Source: Prochilodus magdalenae (Eukaryota; Chordata; Actinopteri; Characiformes; Prochilodontidae). From it: DNA of 64,000 nt. The position numbers and the translations under genes were made by a program. A model generated the notes under the pieces. It did not search any database. It was not told where the DNA came from and saw only the letters and a program-made list of their open reading frames with translations. Position 1 is the first letter of the stretch; every line of letters starts with the position of its first letter. Positions 1 to 10,350 of the stretch are shown in pieces. The stretch lies in the NCBI GenBank assembly GCA_024036415.1, contig JAMWET010000060.1, positions 248,001-312,000 on the forward strand, given 5' to 3'.

Positions 1-211
1 GGTTTTCAGCATCAGCTAATATTGTTTGTTGTACCTCATACTTGGCCCCATCCATAATTCACTTCAGTGCAACTGTATGTAATGGAGCGATCTACTTTTA
101 CTGCTTTCATGCGTTTTTTCTTTTTCGTAGGATTGGTGACCAAGTGCGTTACCAACAAAAATCGTTTGTTCTTTTAATTAGTTACCTGATAATGGCTTTT
201 ACCTTTTTAAG

Positions 212-2259
212 GAAGAAGAGGAGAGACGGCATCAGGAGCTGCTGGCCAAGCGGAAGGCTGAGGAGGAAAAAGAAAGGGCACGCAAACAAGCAGAGGCCGC
301 CCGTGCACTGGAGCTCAAGAAAGAGCAAGAGAGGGAACGAGAGCGGGAGAGAGAGAGGGAACGAGAGAGACAAGCTGCTGCTGAGAGGTAGTACACAATT
401 GTGATGTGGTGGGGTTTTTCTTTGTTTTTGTTTAAAACTTCTCGGTGGATTTGCATTCATCCTCTGAGCTAGAAAGTGAATTGTTTGCTGCAGGGAGAGA
501 GTGGAGCGGGAGAAGGCCATTGCTCTACAGAAGGAACTGGAGAGAGCTGCCAAGGAGAAAGAAAGACGAGAGCTAGAAGAAAAGAGAAGGGTACGTATCT
601 AGCTAATCGCTGCCTAGAGGCTAATACATTTATTTGTGTGTGAACAAGAAATTGAAAAACAAGAGATTGCAAAGACAGCCTTTTTATTATTGGCTGCGTT
701 TGTGCACCATTCATTTACAGTAGCAGCCCTAAATAAAGCACTTGTAGTAGTTGCTTTGCAGTAGGGGTATAATGAAAGGATAAATGAATTTGTTGTGGTG
801 GAAACTCTATACAACCCTTGGCTTTCGATACAGCGGAAAAACAATATATTAAATGTAAAGCTGGCTCCTATGACCATATTAATCACCTTGCAATGTCACC
901 ATGTGTTGTGTGGCTTTAAGGAAGAGGAACAGAAGAGGGCAGAAGAGGAGAGGGCTGCCCAACAGAAACATGCTGCTGCTGTGGCCCCTACATTCACTGT
1001 ACAGTACTGAATTATATTTTAATATTTTTTTATTTAATCTTTGTGAAAATCATTTAGCACCAATATCTGAATATTATTTTTTATCTCTTTTTCTCAGAGT
1101 TCTGTTATGAAAATGCCAGTTACTAAAGCCCTCAATGCCACAATTACTCACAGTCCTGCACTGAATGTTACTGTAGATATTGAGGTATGGTTCTTGCAGC
1201 TTTGAGTGTTATCTACACCTTTTATTTACTTGTTTACTTACTTACTCCCCCACCCTCCTTTTCTTTTCAGCACTCAGTCATGAAGACCCCTGTAAGTAAA
1301 GGAACAGCTAACATGACTATAGACAAGGGAGCGGGGCTGAATGTCACTGTGGATGTGGAGGCAAGTTAAACATGCTTACTGTGCTTAATGTGTTCTTATT
1401 TAATTTGAATAAATATATAAAGCTAAATTTTCCATCTAATGAATGTATAGAAACTGGATCTGTCTGTCTAAATGTAGCCTAGCACAAGATGAAATCTGAA
1501 TGATTTCATACCTGGTCACATGGTTTTCAGAGAAAAATAAACATATCAAAATCCATTTAAACATCTGTCAGATTGAAACAGTATGTGTATCAACAATCAT
1601 GTCCCCTTTGCAAAAGGTTCCTCAGTCAGCTGAGACAGGGTGGACTTGGATCACACTTCTTAGCACTCAATAAGCTGATTTGTGTCCTCCTTTCCATTAT
1701 ATCCTACAGCAATCTCCTCAGTCCTACCAAATTACACCTAAAGGGAAAAAGGTGGAGGTGTTGGTGAATCCAGAAGACTATGGGATGGACCAGAACAGCG
1801 ATGACTCAACAGATGATGAATCAGCACCCAGGAAACCCATCCCTTCTTGGGCTGAGGGTAAGAAATCTTTCTGCTGTTTATGGCCTGTTTGCTATTACCC
1901 ACACCTATGCCATCTCTATTGAACAGACAGATTGAAATTTTTATTTTTCTCCTATTTCAATTGTATATCATAATTAATGCTGCATTTTTATTAAGAAATA
2001 TCTGCCTTCTTTATTGTTTCAGTACCATGCATGTTTTTGTGGTGTCAAGATATTAAGGATATTTCTGTCCACAGGTATGCAGCTTCAGCAGGCCATCATG
2101 AAGCGCTATTATGACCCACTCAATCTAGACTCCTACTTTGGGGAAATCGAACAACCCAGACTGGAGAAAATCTTTCACAAGACCAAACCACGCTTTTTCA
2201 AGCGTACTAGCTCTGCTGTCTGGCACTCCCCCCCACGTATGGGCACCATGCCAAACTAG
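212..2259 (+). CDS. incenp: INCENP, C-terminal part (5' end outside window)
   Basis: Inner centromere protein, the scaffold of the chromosomal passenger complex that activates Aurora B at centromeres and the spindle midzone. Exons: 212-387, 494-590, 921-998, 1098-1184, 1271-1360, 1710-1857, 2075-2259. They join in one frame to give 286 visible residues. The first three encode a Glu/Arg/Lys-rich segment typical of the INCENP single alpha-helix. The last two encode the IN-box, including [40 protein letters not shown] and a TAG stop at 2257-2259. The TSS motif is the Aurora B phosphorylation site in the family. The C-terminus stops soon after SPP, shorter than I recall for human. Exons 1098-1184 and 1271-1360 encode two similar SVMK..V.K-type peptides and look duplicated. 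The intron after 1360 starts with GC, not GT. The identification is firm; the upstream exons lie outside the window. Confidence 0.95.
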
Positions 2260-2353
2260 AAAAGAATTGTTTTACTCTTGTCTTCTATTTTACTCTTTAT
2301 TTTATATGTAAACACTTTGCATTTGGTTTATATAAACCTCTGGATTTCACTTT

Positions 2354-2359
2354 AATAAA
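2354..2359 (+). terminator. incenp polyadenylation signal
   Basis: A canonical AATAAA lies 95 bases after the incenp stop codon, which suits a short 3' UTR. Confidence 0.75.
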
Positions 2360-2777
2360 GCTCTATAAAAATGTATTTGAATTTAGAGTAGTTAAAAGGA
2401 ATAAGTGAAAGTAAGAAAGGAATAGAAAATGTTCAAAATCAGTCAACGGTTTTGCAGCCATTTTTTCTGTTATGATTCTGAGGTGTTTCTTTCTGTTTTG
2501 TCAGTTTTTAATGGGAATAAGTGAATTGGCCCTACCTCTACTGGTATATGGCTTTCACGCTGGAGCTGCTATTAATGGCATTCAAATGGTCACAAGAAGA
2601 GTCTTTGGCCCATGCTCTTATGAGATGCCGAAAATGTCACAGAAGCATGTATGTAAATTCCCCGCCTTAAAACCTGCATAATAAACAACAGCATGAAGTT
2701 GCTGAACAATAATGAAACAGACAGGATTTACTTAATCATCAGGGCTCTTGTTTTATCAACAGTCTTATGTATCCCAC

Positions 2778-2808
<31 letters not shown>

Positions 2809-3357
2809 AAATACTTGTATCTATTCCATTCTGTAATACGATCTTTGGTCAGACAAGGCTAGGCATTGTAAATTAAATGTTTACGTCCGATCAAGATTAC
2901 ATTCCTAAGCACTTTTGTTTGTCAAATGTGTTTGAGTGCGTTTAGTGTTTTTAAGATGGCAGCTTATCTGTAAAGTATTATCTCGCCTCGGATGCCTGGA
3001 GCATTTCTGGCCTGACCTTTCCAGTGCTCAATAATGCAGAACTAGGACTAGAACAGGTTGCTTATCCTTAAAGGGGAATTTCATTCGTTTTTTTCTGAGT
3101 AAGTGTGTGGTCTCTCTGAGTGGTTAAATGTGAAGTGGTTGTTTGTCACATAGTTTACAAATGGATTTTCTTTTCCTTCTTTCAAATGTGTATTCATGAC
3201 CCTTTTTATGTAACTATTTTCTGTCAGGGAACTTTTGAGAGAAGGTCAGTTCTTCAGATATTTGATTCCTATCAACACCACTATGAACATTTTTGGGTTC
3301 TGCAAATTATTCTAGAAGAGCGTCTCATGTCAAATCACTGAATATCTTCAATATCTT
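2360..3357. other. Intergenic, no gene seen
   Basis: AT-rich spacer between incenp and the prion gene. It contains a run of about 27 T at 2778-2804. Short open frames here have no recognisable domain and no exon-like borders. Confidence 0.6.
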
Positions 3358-3670
3358 AACCAGTACTTACAATTATTAACAATAAAGGGGGAGGGGTGTT
3401 TCCGGCTAGCTGCTGACAATATTAGTCATAAATGTAAATAATACAGATTCGGTAATGGCATTATGGTTAGTCATATGTTCCAATTATTTACATGGAATTA
3501 GTTCTGTTATCCATAATTCAATTAACCAGTACTGACAATTCTTAACAATAAAAGTGTACCAGGGGGTGTATTCCGGCTATTTTTTGACTAATATTAGTCT
3601 AAATAATAAATGACTACAAAACCAGGTCCACATATTCAATGGCATATGGTTAGTAAATATGTATCTAATA
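3358..3670 (+). repeat. Diverged tandem duplication, period about 174 bp
   Basis: The segment beginning near 3360 (CAGTACTTACAATTATTAAC) recurs near 3534 (CAGTACTGACAATTCTTAAC). Both are followed in the same order by AATAAA, a G-rich stretch, TTCCGGCTA, ATATTAGTC, AATAATA and ATGG.TTAGT. Two imperfect copies of roughly 130-150 bp are therefore arranged head to tail. No coding potential was seen. The DNA from 3670 to 4450 is AT-rich with scattered ACTAGT motifs and is otherwise featureless. Confidence 0.7.
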
Positions 3671-4499
3671 TAGTTATGACTAGTTACAAAATGGATTAAA
3701 CATTTCTATAGATTCAGCTCTCTAAACAACACCTGTATATAACTAGAATTCTATTTTGAATAGTAAGAGTAATATTAGTAATGGATAAATGTAGAATTAT
3801 GACAAGTTATAGCTACATTTTGTATTTGTGCAAAGATGCAGATATTTCTAATTACACATGTAATTTTAAGAAATGAGACCTAACGTTAAATGTAATACTA
3901 GTCCTAATAGCTGTACCAGTATCTTCAATGATGTTACTCATTCTCTAATTGCTCCATGAACCCATAAACTTCATATTTGCAATTTCATGTATATTTATGA
4001 GGACAACGTCTGGTGGAAAAAAGTGGTGTGTGTGTGTGGGGAGCAAGTCGGAGAGGAGTGAAAGGTTGAAGAATCTTAGTCCTGTGACCACATTAAGTAC
4101 ATTCTGAAATTAGAACTGATCAGAACACCATTTTGACCATGGTGTGTTCATAATCTGCTATGTTTATTGTTACTAGTAAAAAGGTTAATGGAAAAAAATT
4201 GGTAATTCAGTTTGACTTGAATTTGTACTAGTTAGAAACATATTCTACTAGTTTTAAATTACAGATGATATTATTCTGATTGCTGCTGATTAGAATTCTA
4301 TATTTTGACTAGTCGAAATTCTGAGTCGTGTCTTATATCTCTGCTGTCCTTTTAGGCTAAACCTCCTCGTCATACAAGCATTTTTTGTTTGTCACAAAAC
4401 TGATTTACTGAGGCTCCTTTCAAATTTGGTGTTTTGTTACTTGATAATCTTCCAGTTATAATAGTGTGGTAGTGTGCTGTCCAGCTGCTGGTAAACGCA

Positions 4500-4708
4500 A
4501 ATAATACATACTTCCGGTTAGTGTGTCCACTCGGATGGAAAACTCTACGTCACCCCGTCGGCGCGCCCGTGCTGCTCTGTGTGCACTTAACGGGTGGGAA
4601 AATATAGCTGGCGTTAACGGACTCTCCGAGCTTCTAAAAAGACTTTCATTTTAGCTCAGAAAGTCACTCGTCGAGGGGCAGCAGTCGCAATAGCGGCACT
4701 TCACAAAG
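4500..4708 (+). promoter_or_regulatory. Probable promoter and non-coding exon 1 of the prion gene
   Basis: A CpG-rich island in AT-rich surroundings (CACCCCGTCGGCGCGCCCGT near 4551) ends in a strong splice donor, ACAAAG|GTAGGT, at 4708/4709. The next plausible acceptor on this strand is CTCTCTGCAG at 6920-6929, directly before the prion ATG. This matches the known vertebrate PRNP layout of non-coding first exon(s) followed by a single coding exon. The transcription start is not resolved, so the left border is approximate. Confidence 0.6.
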
Positions 4709-6929
4709 GTAGGTAACACACAGCTTTCCGAACAAGTTGCGTTTGCTGTTTCACAGAGCCTTTAGTGTGCTGCGACTCATCCCGGTTTGATAATATTTAA
4801 CACCAGCTGCTCTTCACCGCTATGTGCCTTTTATTATGTTAAGTAACGCACGGATCCCGTGCTAAGCTAACTCACCCATCTCTGTTACATTGCATTAAAT
4901 ATGAATAACGTCATCGGTGTTATTACCTATCCGCTATCCGCTCCACTAACACTGTTTTAATGTAGTTCGCGGAGTGAGAATAATAACATAGCCGCCCACT
5001 ATCGGACCGCTGAGACGCCGTTACCTCGCCAGCTAACACTGGCTTATCTGGTATGGGTTTACAAACAAGGGGCCTGCCCACTAGAGCTCCGCGGGGGGTT
5101 CAATTCACAAAAGGTGCCTAGATGGGCTTCAGATATGTACTGTTGCACGAAATGGTTCGTGATTAGCCTGTGTGCTGTTAATTATATTGTATACGGAAAG
5201 ATAGATCTATAGAAAGTGCAGTTCTGTTTTGTAGTCAACTTCACAAATAAACTACACGTTCCATAAACCTAAGTGGGGTGGTCTGGACAAATCAGATGCA
5301 GAGGTTACATCCGGGCGTTGTACGTGGACGCTAGCTAATAAGACAGCAAGAGATGACTCACAGAAGCAGGTTGGAAAGCACTGGAAAGATTTTATTTGGT
5401 TGGATGCATAGTTTAACAGGACTACATTTTTATTTTGAGGTCTTGGTAAAATATATTCGATACGTTTATTTAAGCTGTAACGCTAAGCGGGAATGGAGTG
5501 TGGGTTTCTGGGACATGTCGTTTTTTTTTTTAAAATGTGATCTTTCTAGAAACGACACGTAGTAAATCAGTGATATAGTAAATCACTGATAATTCACTTA
5601 AAGCACTCACGGACTGGACCCACATCAATATTGTGGCATCTCGCCAACCAGTGTAACCTATTTTTTATGTTGTCCATTCGCGTATGGGACCGATACGGTC
5701 TTGACGGTAATACCCAGTTCTTGGCTCTACTCTCTCTACTAACCCCGTTACCTCAAGCTTTACTCAGCCCTGTGTACTTCTTACATCCTGCTTTACACCC
5801 TGACCACACCCTGTAATCACGTGTCGTTTAGATTTGTGAAGATAGTCAGTAATAAGGTGTACAGTCTATATTTGAAAATGAAACCCAGAAATATTTGTGA
5901 AATGAAATAAAAACAGATAAGTAATAATATTTTGTCAGTATCTCTTTACAAGTGCATGTTTGGTAACAAGTCCTGCCTTTGACAGTGTGAGGCATACTGT
6001 ATTATGTTATGTAATTTATTTGCTTACAGACTGAGAAAAAACAAACAAAATTTAAATATTAATAAATACAATAACTAAGAAGTGAATTTATATATTTCAC
6101 GTGTATGTTTGCAATGCCCGGGGACATCACAGTTGTGAATCAAATCTGTGTTCTTCCAGATAGCTCACAAAATGTAATTTTTTTTTTTCTAAAAACAAGA
6201 CATTCTTGGTACTTTGTATTGCATTAATGTTTGTTTGAATTCCTTTTAATGTTATGTTTGTTTTTTTTTTCTATCGCTAACACCCGTATTATACAAATGC
6301 TTTTAAACAGGTTACTACCAGAGATAAACAGTTTGCTACCAGTGTACACCCAAAGACCACTTCGTTAAGCACACCTTCTTGTATCTACACTCATTGCCCA
6401 TTTTATCAGCTCCGCTTATCATATATGAGCATTTCTGTAGTCCATCTGACATGGTGATGGTGTGTTAGTGTGTGTTGTGCGAGTGGATCAGACACAGCAG
6501 TGCTGGAGAAAACTATCTAGCCATCAGCTTCCTGTGCACAGCATCCTGTGACCACTGATAAAGGATACAGATTATGCAGCAACAGATGAGATACTGTGTC
6601 TGACTTTATATCTACAAGGTGGTTCAATAAGTGGACAGTGTTTGACAACTCCAGCAACACTGCAGTGTCAGGTCCACACATGTCAGCATGTCACTTTTTA
6701 TGTGTATCATTTTGATGCATTATTCTTTTTTTTTTCTTTTTTTTTTTTTACAGCTTTCTAAGCTTTTAAACCAAAAGGGTGACTGGAATCATGTTTTAAA
6801 TATTGTTCATCCTAAAATTCTGGTTTTATATTCTTGTAAATTCTGTAATTTTTAAATGTGATTCCTACTGTCCTGATGTTTAGATGTTGTACACACGTTT
6901 GTCTAACTAAAACGCCTCTCTCTCTGCAG
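4709..6929 (+). other. Presumed intron 1 of the prion gene
   Basis: The stretch runs from the donor at 4709 to the acceptor ending at 6929. It holds an interspersed repeat (listed separately at 6381-6670), T-rich runs near 6181, 6258 and 6725, and no convincing exon. An internal alternative first exon cannot be excluded. Confidence 0.55.
6381..6670 (+). repeat. Interspersed repeat (non-autonomous DNA-transposon-like)
   Basis: It contains phrases I recognise from a very common otophysan repeat: CTCATTGCCCATTTTATCAG, GTGTTAGTGTGTGTTGTGC, GTGGATCAGACACAGCAGTG, CATCCTGTGACCACTGATAA, TCTGACTTTATATCTACAAG and CAGCAACACTGCAGTGTC. The copy is internally shortened and has no coding capacity. The repeat class is remembered, not verified. 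Confidence 0.6.
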
Positions 6930-8549
6930 ATGAATCGTCTTGGCGTGGTGTGTATCTGTCTGGCTTTGGTGGCTTCGGTCATGGCAAGACGAGGAGGAGG
7001 GGGTGGCTTTAAAGGGGGTTTTAGCTGGGGCAAAGGAGGCAGCTCAAGTAGTAAAGGAACCGGCACCAAAGGGTCATCATCAAGTGGAACACGCTCACAA
7101 CCTGCAAATTATCCTCGTCAGCCTCAAGTGCCTAACCAAAATCCGCCACCATACCCTGGGGCTGGTGGAGGCTCATACCCAGGAAGAGGGGGTGTGGGAG
7201 GCTACCCTAATCCAGGAGGCTACCCCAATCAGGGAGGCTACCCTAATCCGGGAGGATACCCCCCTCAAGGAGGATATCCAGGGCAAGGACGTTATCCAAG
7301 TCAAGGAGGCTACCCAGGAGCAGGATCATATCCAGGTGCTGGTTCATACCCAGGAGCAGGATCATATCCAGGTGCTGGTTCATACCCAGGAGCAGGATCA
7401 TATCCAGGTGCAGGTTCATACCCAGCACGGGGTGGAGGGTACCCTTATCCTCAGGGCGGCTCTTACCCTGGATACCCAATGCGTGGTTCATCTCCAAACC
7501 AATATGGTGGTGCAGCTGGTGCAGGAGCATACCCTGGAGCAGCACAGTACCCCTACTGGAACCCAAACAATAAAATAATCAGCCCTCGTTATGGTGGAAA
7601 CTATGGGTATGGTGGTTATGGCTACCCTGGAGCTGGAGGCTCTCCTTTTGCCCAGTCTGTTCATAATATGGGCATGAGGCCCTCTATACAGTCAAAGGGA
7701 TTTGGTAGGCAAGCAGTAATGGCGGCTGGAGTTGGTGCGGTGGCAGGCATGGCTTTAGGTTATGGCCTGGGCAGTTTCCCACGACCACACTTTGCGTTTC
7801 ACAGCCCGCAGGAAGAATATTACTATAATCACTATATGTACAGACGCTATGGCACTAGACCCTCTGACAGTGATGCAAACCCTAGCTCTCAGGGTGGTGG
7901 ACCAGGTATTCCTGGATCAAGCTCTCCTGGCTCAAGAGTAAATAATGCTTATGATATTGTTCAAAATCCACAAATACAATCCTATGACAAGTACATGGAC
8001 AGATGTATGAACAGAACAGACTTGCTGCGAGGGGAACAGACTGGCAGAAATAAGAGAGCTGCTGAAGAATCACAGTCACAGGAGGCATCAGACACTGTTC
8101 AAGGAGGTGATCAAAACATTGCACAAGAAGAGAAACCAGCTGGAGCAGCAGAGGGTCAGGTATCAAACAGCAGTCAACTAAGTGAGAGCTCTGGAATTGA
8201 TAGCAAGACCATTAACAGTACATATAGCCCTCTGCCCATTGCTGCAAAGCTTACTGGTGCTACAGAGCCACCCCCTCAAGCCGAGGCAGAAAGAGAGGAA
8301 GATGATGATACTGTAAGCATAATGGAGATTGGCTATCCTGCACTGATTGAGCAGATGAAAGCACGGCGCTGTATTGAACTTTACATGGCTTATGCAGAGC
8401 ACCACGCTCAGAAGCAGGTCCAAGACCGCAGCGGTGGCGGGGAGACCTCCACAGGAGGTGGAGAGCAGCCCAGGCCCCTTAGCCATGGGGTCATATTGGT
8501 GCTAAGTAGCACCATATCCCTGATCATCAGCTCCTTGCTATTGCACTAA
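6930..8549 (+). CDS. prnp: Prion protein homologue (fish long PrP)
   Basis: Host GPI-anchored cell-surface glycoprotein of the prion family, 539 aa, encoded by one exon. The ATG at 6930 sits immediately after the splice acceptor and starts a signal peptide (residues 1-19, cleavage expected after VMA). Then come a basic RRGGGGGFKGG segment, a long Gly/Pro/Tyr repeat region (about residues 70-200, units such as YPNPGG and YPGAGS), and the hallmark Ala/Gly hydrophobic segment (about 262-283, AVMAAGVGAVAGMALGYGLG). After that come a Tyr/Met/Arg-rich segment, Cys359 with an adjacent N-glycosylation sequon (N361-R-T), Cys481 in a QMKARRCIELYM helix, and a hydrophobic C-terminal GPI signal ending in SLLLH. 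An acidic, Ser/Gln-rich insert separates the two cysteines, making the protein about twice mammalian length, as in known fish PrPs. Nothing here speaks to infectivity. I cannot tell which fish paralogue (prnpa or prnpb) it is. Confidence 0.92.
   Translation: MNRLGVVCICLALVASVMARRGGGGGFKGGFSWGKGGSSSSKGTGTKGSSSSGTRSQPANYPRQPQVPNQNPPPYPGAGGGSYPGRGGVGGYPNPGGYPNQGGYPNPGGYPPQGGYPGQGRYPSQGGYPGAGSYPGAGSYPGAGSYPGAGSYPGAGSYPGAGSYPARGGGYPYPQGGSYPGYPMRGSSPNQYGGAAGAGAYPGAAQYPYWNPNNKIISPRYGGNYGYGGYGYPGAGGSPFAQSVHNMGMRPSIQSKGFGRQAVMAAGVGAVAGMALGYGLGSFPRPHFAFHSPQEEYYYNHYMYRRYGTRPSDSDANPSSQGGGPGIPGSSSPGSRVNNAYDIVQNPQIQSYDKYMDRCMNRTDLLRGEQTGRNKRAAEESQSQEASDTVQGGDQNIAQEEKPAGAAEGQVSNSSQLSESSGIDSKTINSTYSPLPIAAKLTGATEPPPQAEAEREEDDDTVSIMEIGYPALIEQMKARRCIELYMAYAEHHAQKQVQDRSGGGETSTGGGEQPRPLSHGVILVLSSTISLIISSLLLH
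7201..7440 (+). repeat. In-frame tandem repeats in the prion gene
   Basis: Nearly uniform 18-bp units alternate in two synonymous flavours (AGGAGCAGGATCATATCC and AGGTGCTGGTTCATACCC) to form a 36-bp higher unit present about three times between 7314 and 7432. More diverged 18- to 21-bp units occupy 7201-7310. All encode YPxxGG/S-type hexapeptides in frame, so copy number could change without frameshift. Confidence 0.85.
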
Positions 8550-9741
8550 TCATTTTTTAAGATAACATCTAGAGCACTTTCTTCAGTTATGTTAACACAA
8601 GTTATAGAGATGAAAACGAATGGAACCAAGTCCGCACACAATGTGGACTCCCAGTCTTGTCAGGTTACTAAACCATATTTATGTTTGTTTGGCTATACAA
8701 CTGAATCCATTGCTGTTCTAAATCAATGATACTGGTTTAATGTATCGATTCGTCACTAGAATGACTGCTCAATGCATTTTGGTATTTGACTTTTATTAAA
8801 ACTAAAGGTCTATATAAAGCATTATTCAGAATGAAGCTGAAGCCTCGTCACTGCCATGAAATCCTGATCATTATCATCACCACACTGCATGAGATTGTAT
8901 GTAGGCTGCTGCCCCTCCCCAACCAAAACATGCTGCATGGTGTCTTGATTTCTACAAGCACATGGCTTTGGGATGTGTATATATATAACTAATGCTTACA
9001 AACATAGATATCTATGGACTGATCAATACTACTGAAGGAGGCGCACTGCCTACAGAGGATTTTCCTTCATGTATTTAGTTAATGTATTTATTTATTTATT
9101 TAGACTCAATGCTGGTGTAAGTTCAGTTTATGGCAGCACAGTTTTGTTTTTAGGTTTATTTGACATATTTTAGTGTACTTGTAATTTTGTGTTTTAAGGA
9201 CACTTGTCACTGTCATTTAATCTCCATCACTATAACACTCCAGGCTCTATTAAGTTACAGATCTGATTCCGTTCAAAGCAGTTGGCTCATTACACCCATC
9301 TTGCAAACGTGTGTCAGAATTATATTAGTCTGTAAGGATGCAGTATATAATATGAATGTACTTCTAAATTCTCAGCACTGTTATTGTTACTATCTGAACT
9401 CTTAGGCTTCTACTGAAATATTTATTTTTGATTGATGTTTAAAAAATGTTACTAATTATTCACTTTGAGTTTTTTAATATTTATGTTGCTTGTAATTCAG
9501 TCATGTTGTCTGATTCTGGGTCTGCTGTTAACGCTCCTGAGTTTGTTGTGTTACTCGTGTTTGTGAACGGTATGCTTAGGCTGGGGGTTGCGAGTACTTT
9601 GCATACTGCTCTTTTATACACTGTCAAAGCTGGACTTGGAAAGTTAACGTGTTGCTGTTGTGAAGATGCTCCCTGTAATAACTGTACAGTATATTTAACC
9701 CACTGTAGTGGTTATTATTCCTCTGTATATGCTACATTTTA

Positions 9742-9747
9742 AATAAA
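9742..9747 (+). terminator. Prion gene polyadenylation signal
   Basis: AATAAA about 1.2 kb after the TAA stop. The intervening AT-rich DNA (8550-9741) has no coding exon and would be a long 3' UTR, as is usual for prion genes. Confidence 0.6.
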
Positions 9748-10350
9748 CTATGTTTGACTGTTCTGTCCAAGTTTATTCATTTGTCGGACTGCCTGTCTGG
9801 GAGTAAACAGCAAAAAAGAAAAGAATAAAAAAGCTTACATCATCAATGTTTTCAGATATGTGCATTTGCCAACTTGTTGTTCCAAATTAGTATTATTGAT
9901 GAGGAGATTTAAGGTAAATATCATATCTAAACATTATGCACAGAGCTACTGATAATTATGCACTATGGATTTAAAAAGTAAACTGGATTTAAACATGGAT
10001 TCCTCTTTTTTACGTCTTCCAGTTTGTGGCACCAAATTCAAACTCGCTTATAAAATGTTAAAAGGAAACTACAGCCACAATGTGGTTTCTTAGTACTGGG
10101 CTGCTATAGTAATATCACAACTCTCGAGAGCTTCCTGTGTGTAGATATGGAGGAGTCATTCTTAGCTGCAAAACCATCCAATTTTAGTTACAGTACACAG
10201 AAAGCATAGTTTGGATATTCCAGTTATGTTAAAAGAGCCTCCTAAATCTTACACTGCTCCTTTAAAGTGCTGTTCTCCACTTCAGGTAAAACCAAAATGC
10301 TAATTCTGCTTGACCACTAAAGGTAAAACTATTGTAATTTCTGATAGTGA
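9748..10350. other. Spacer between prion gene and minisatellite
   Basis: AT-rich unique-looking DNA. No gene or repeat was recognised. Confidence 0.5.

Noticed and set aside
7243..7566. Minus-strand and shifted frames within the prion repeat region
   Set aside because: The 18-bp periodic DNA keeps all frames open. Only the frame from 6930 carries a signal peptide, hydrophobic core and GPI signal.
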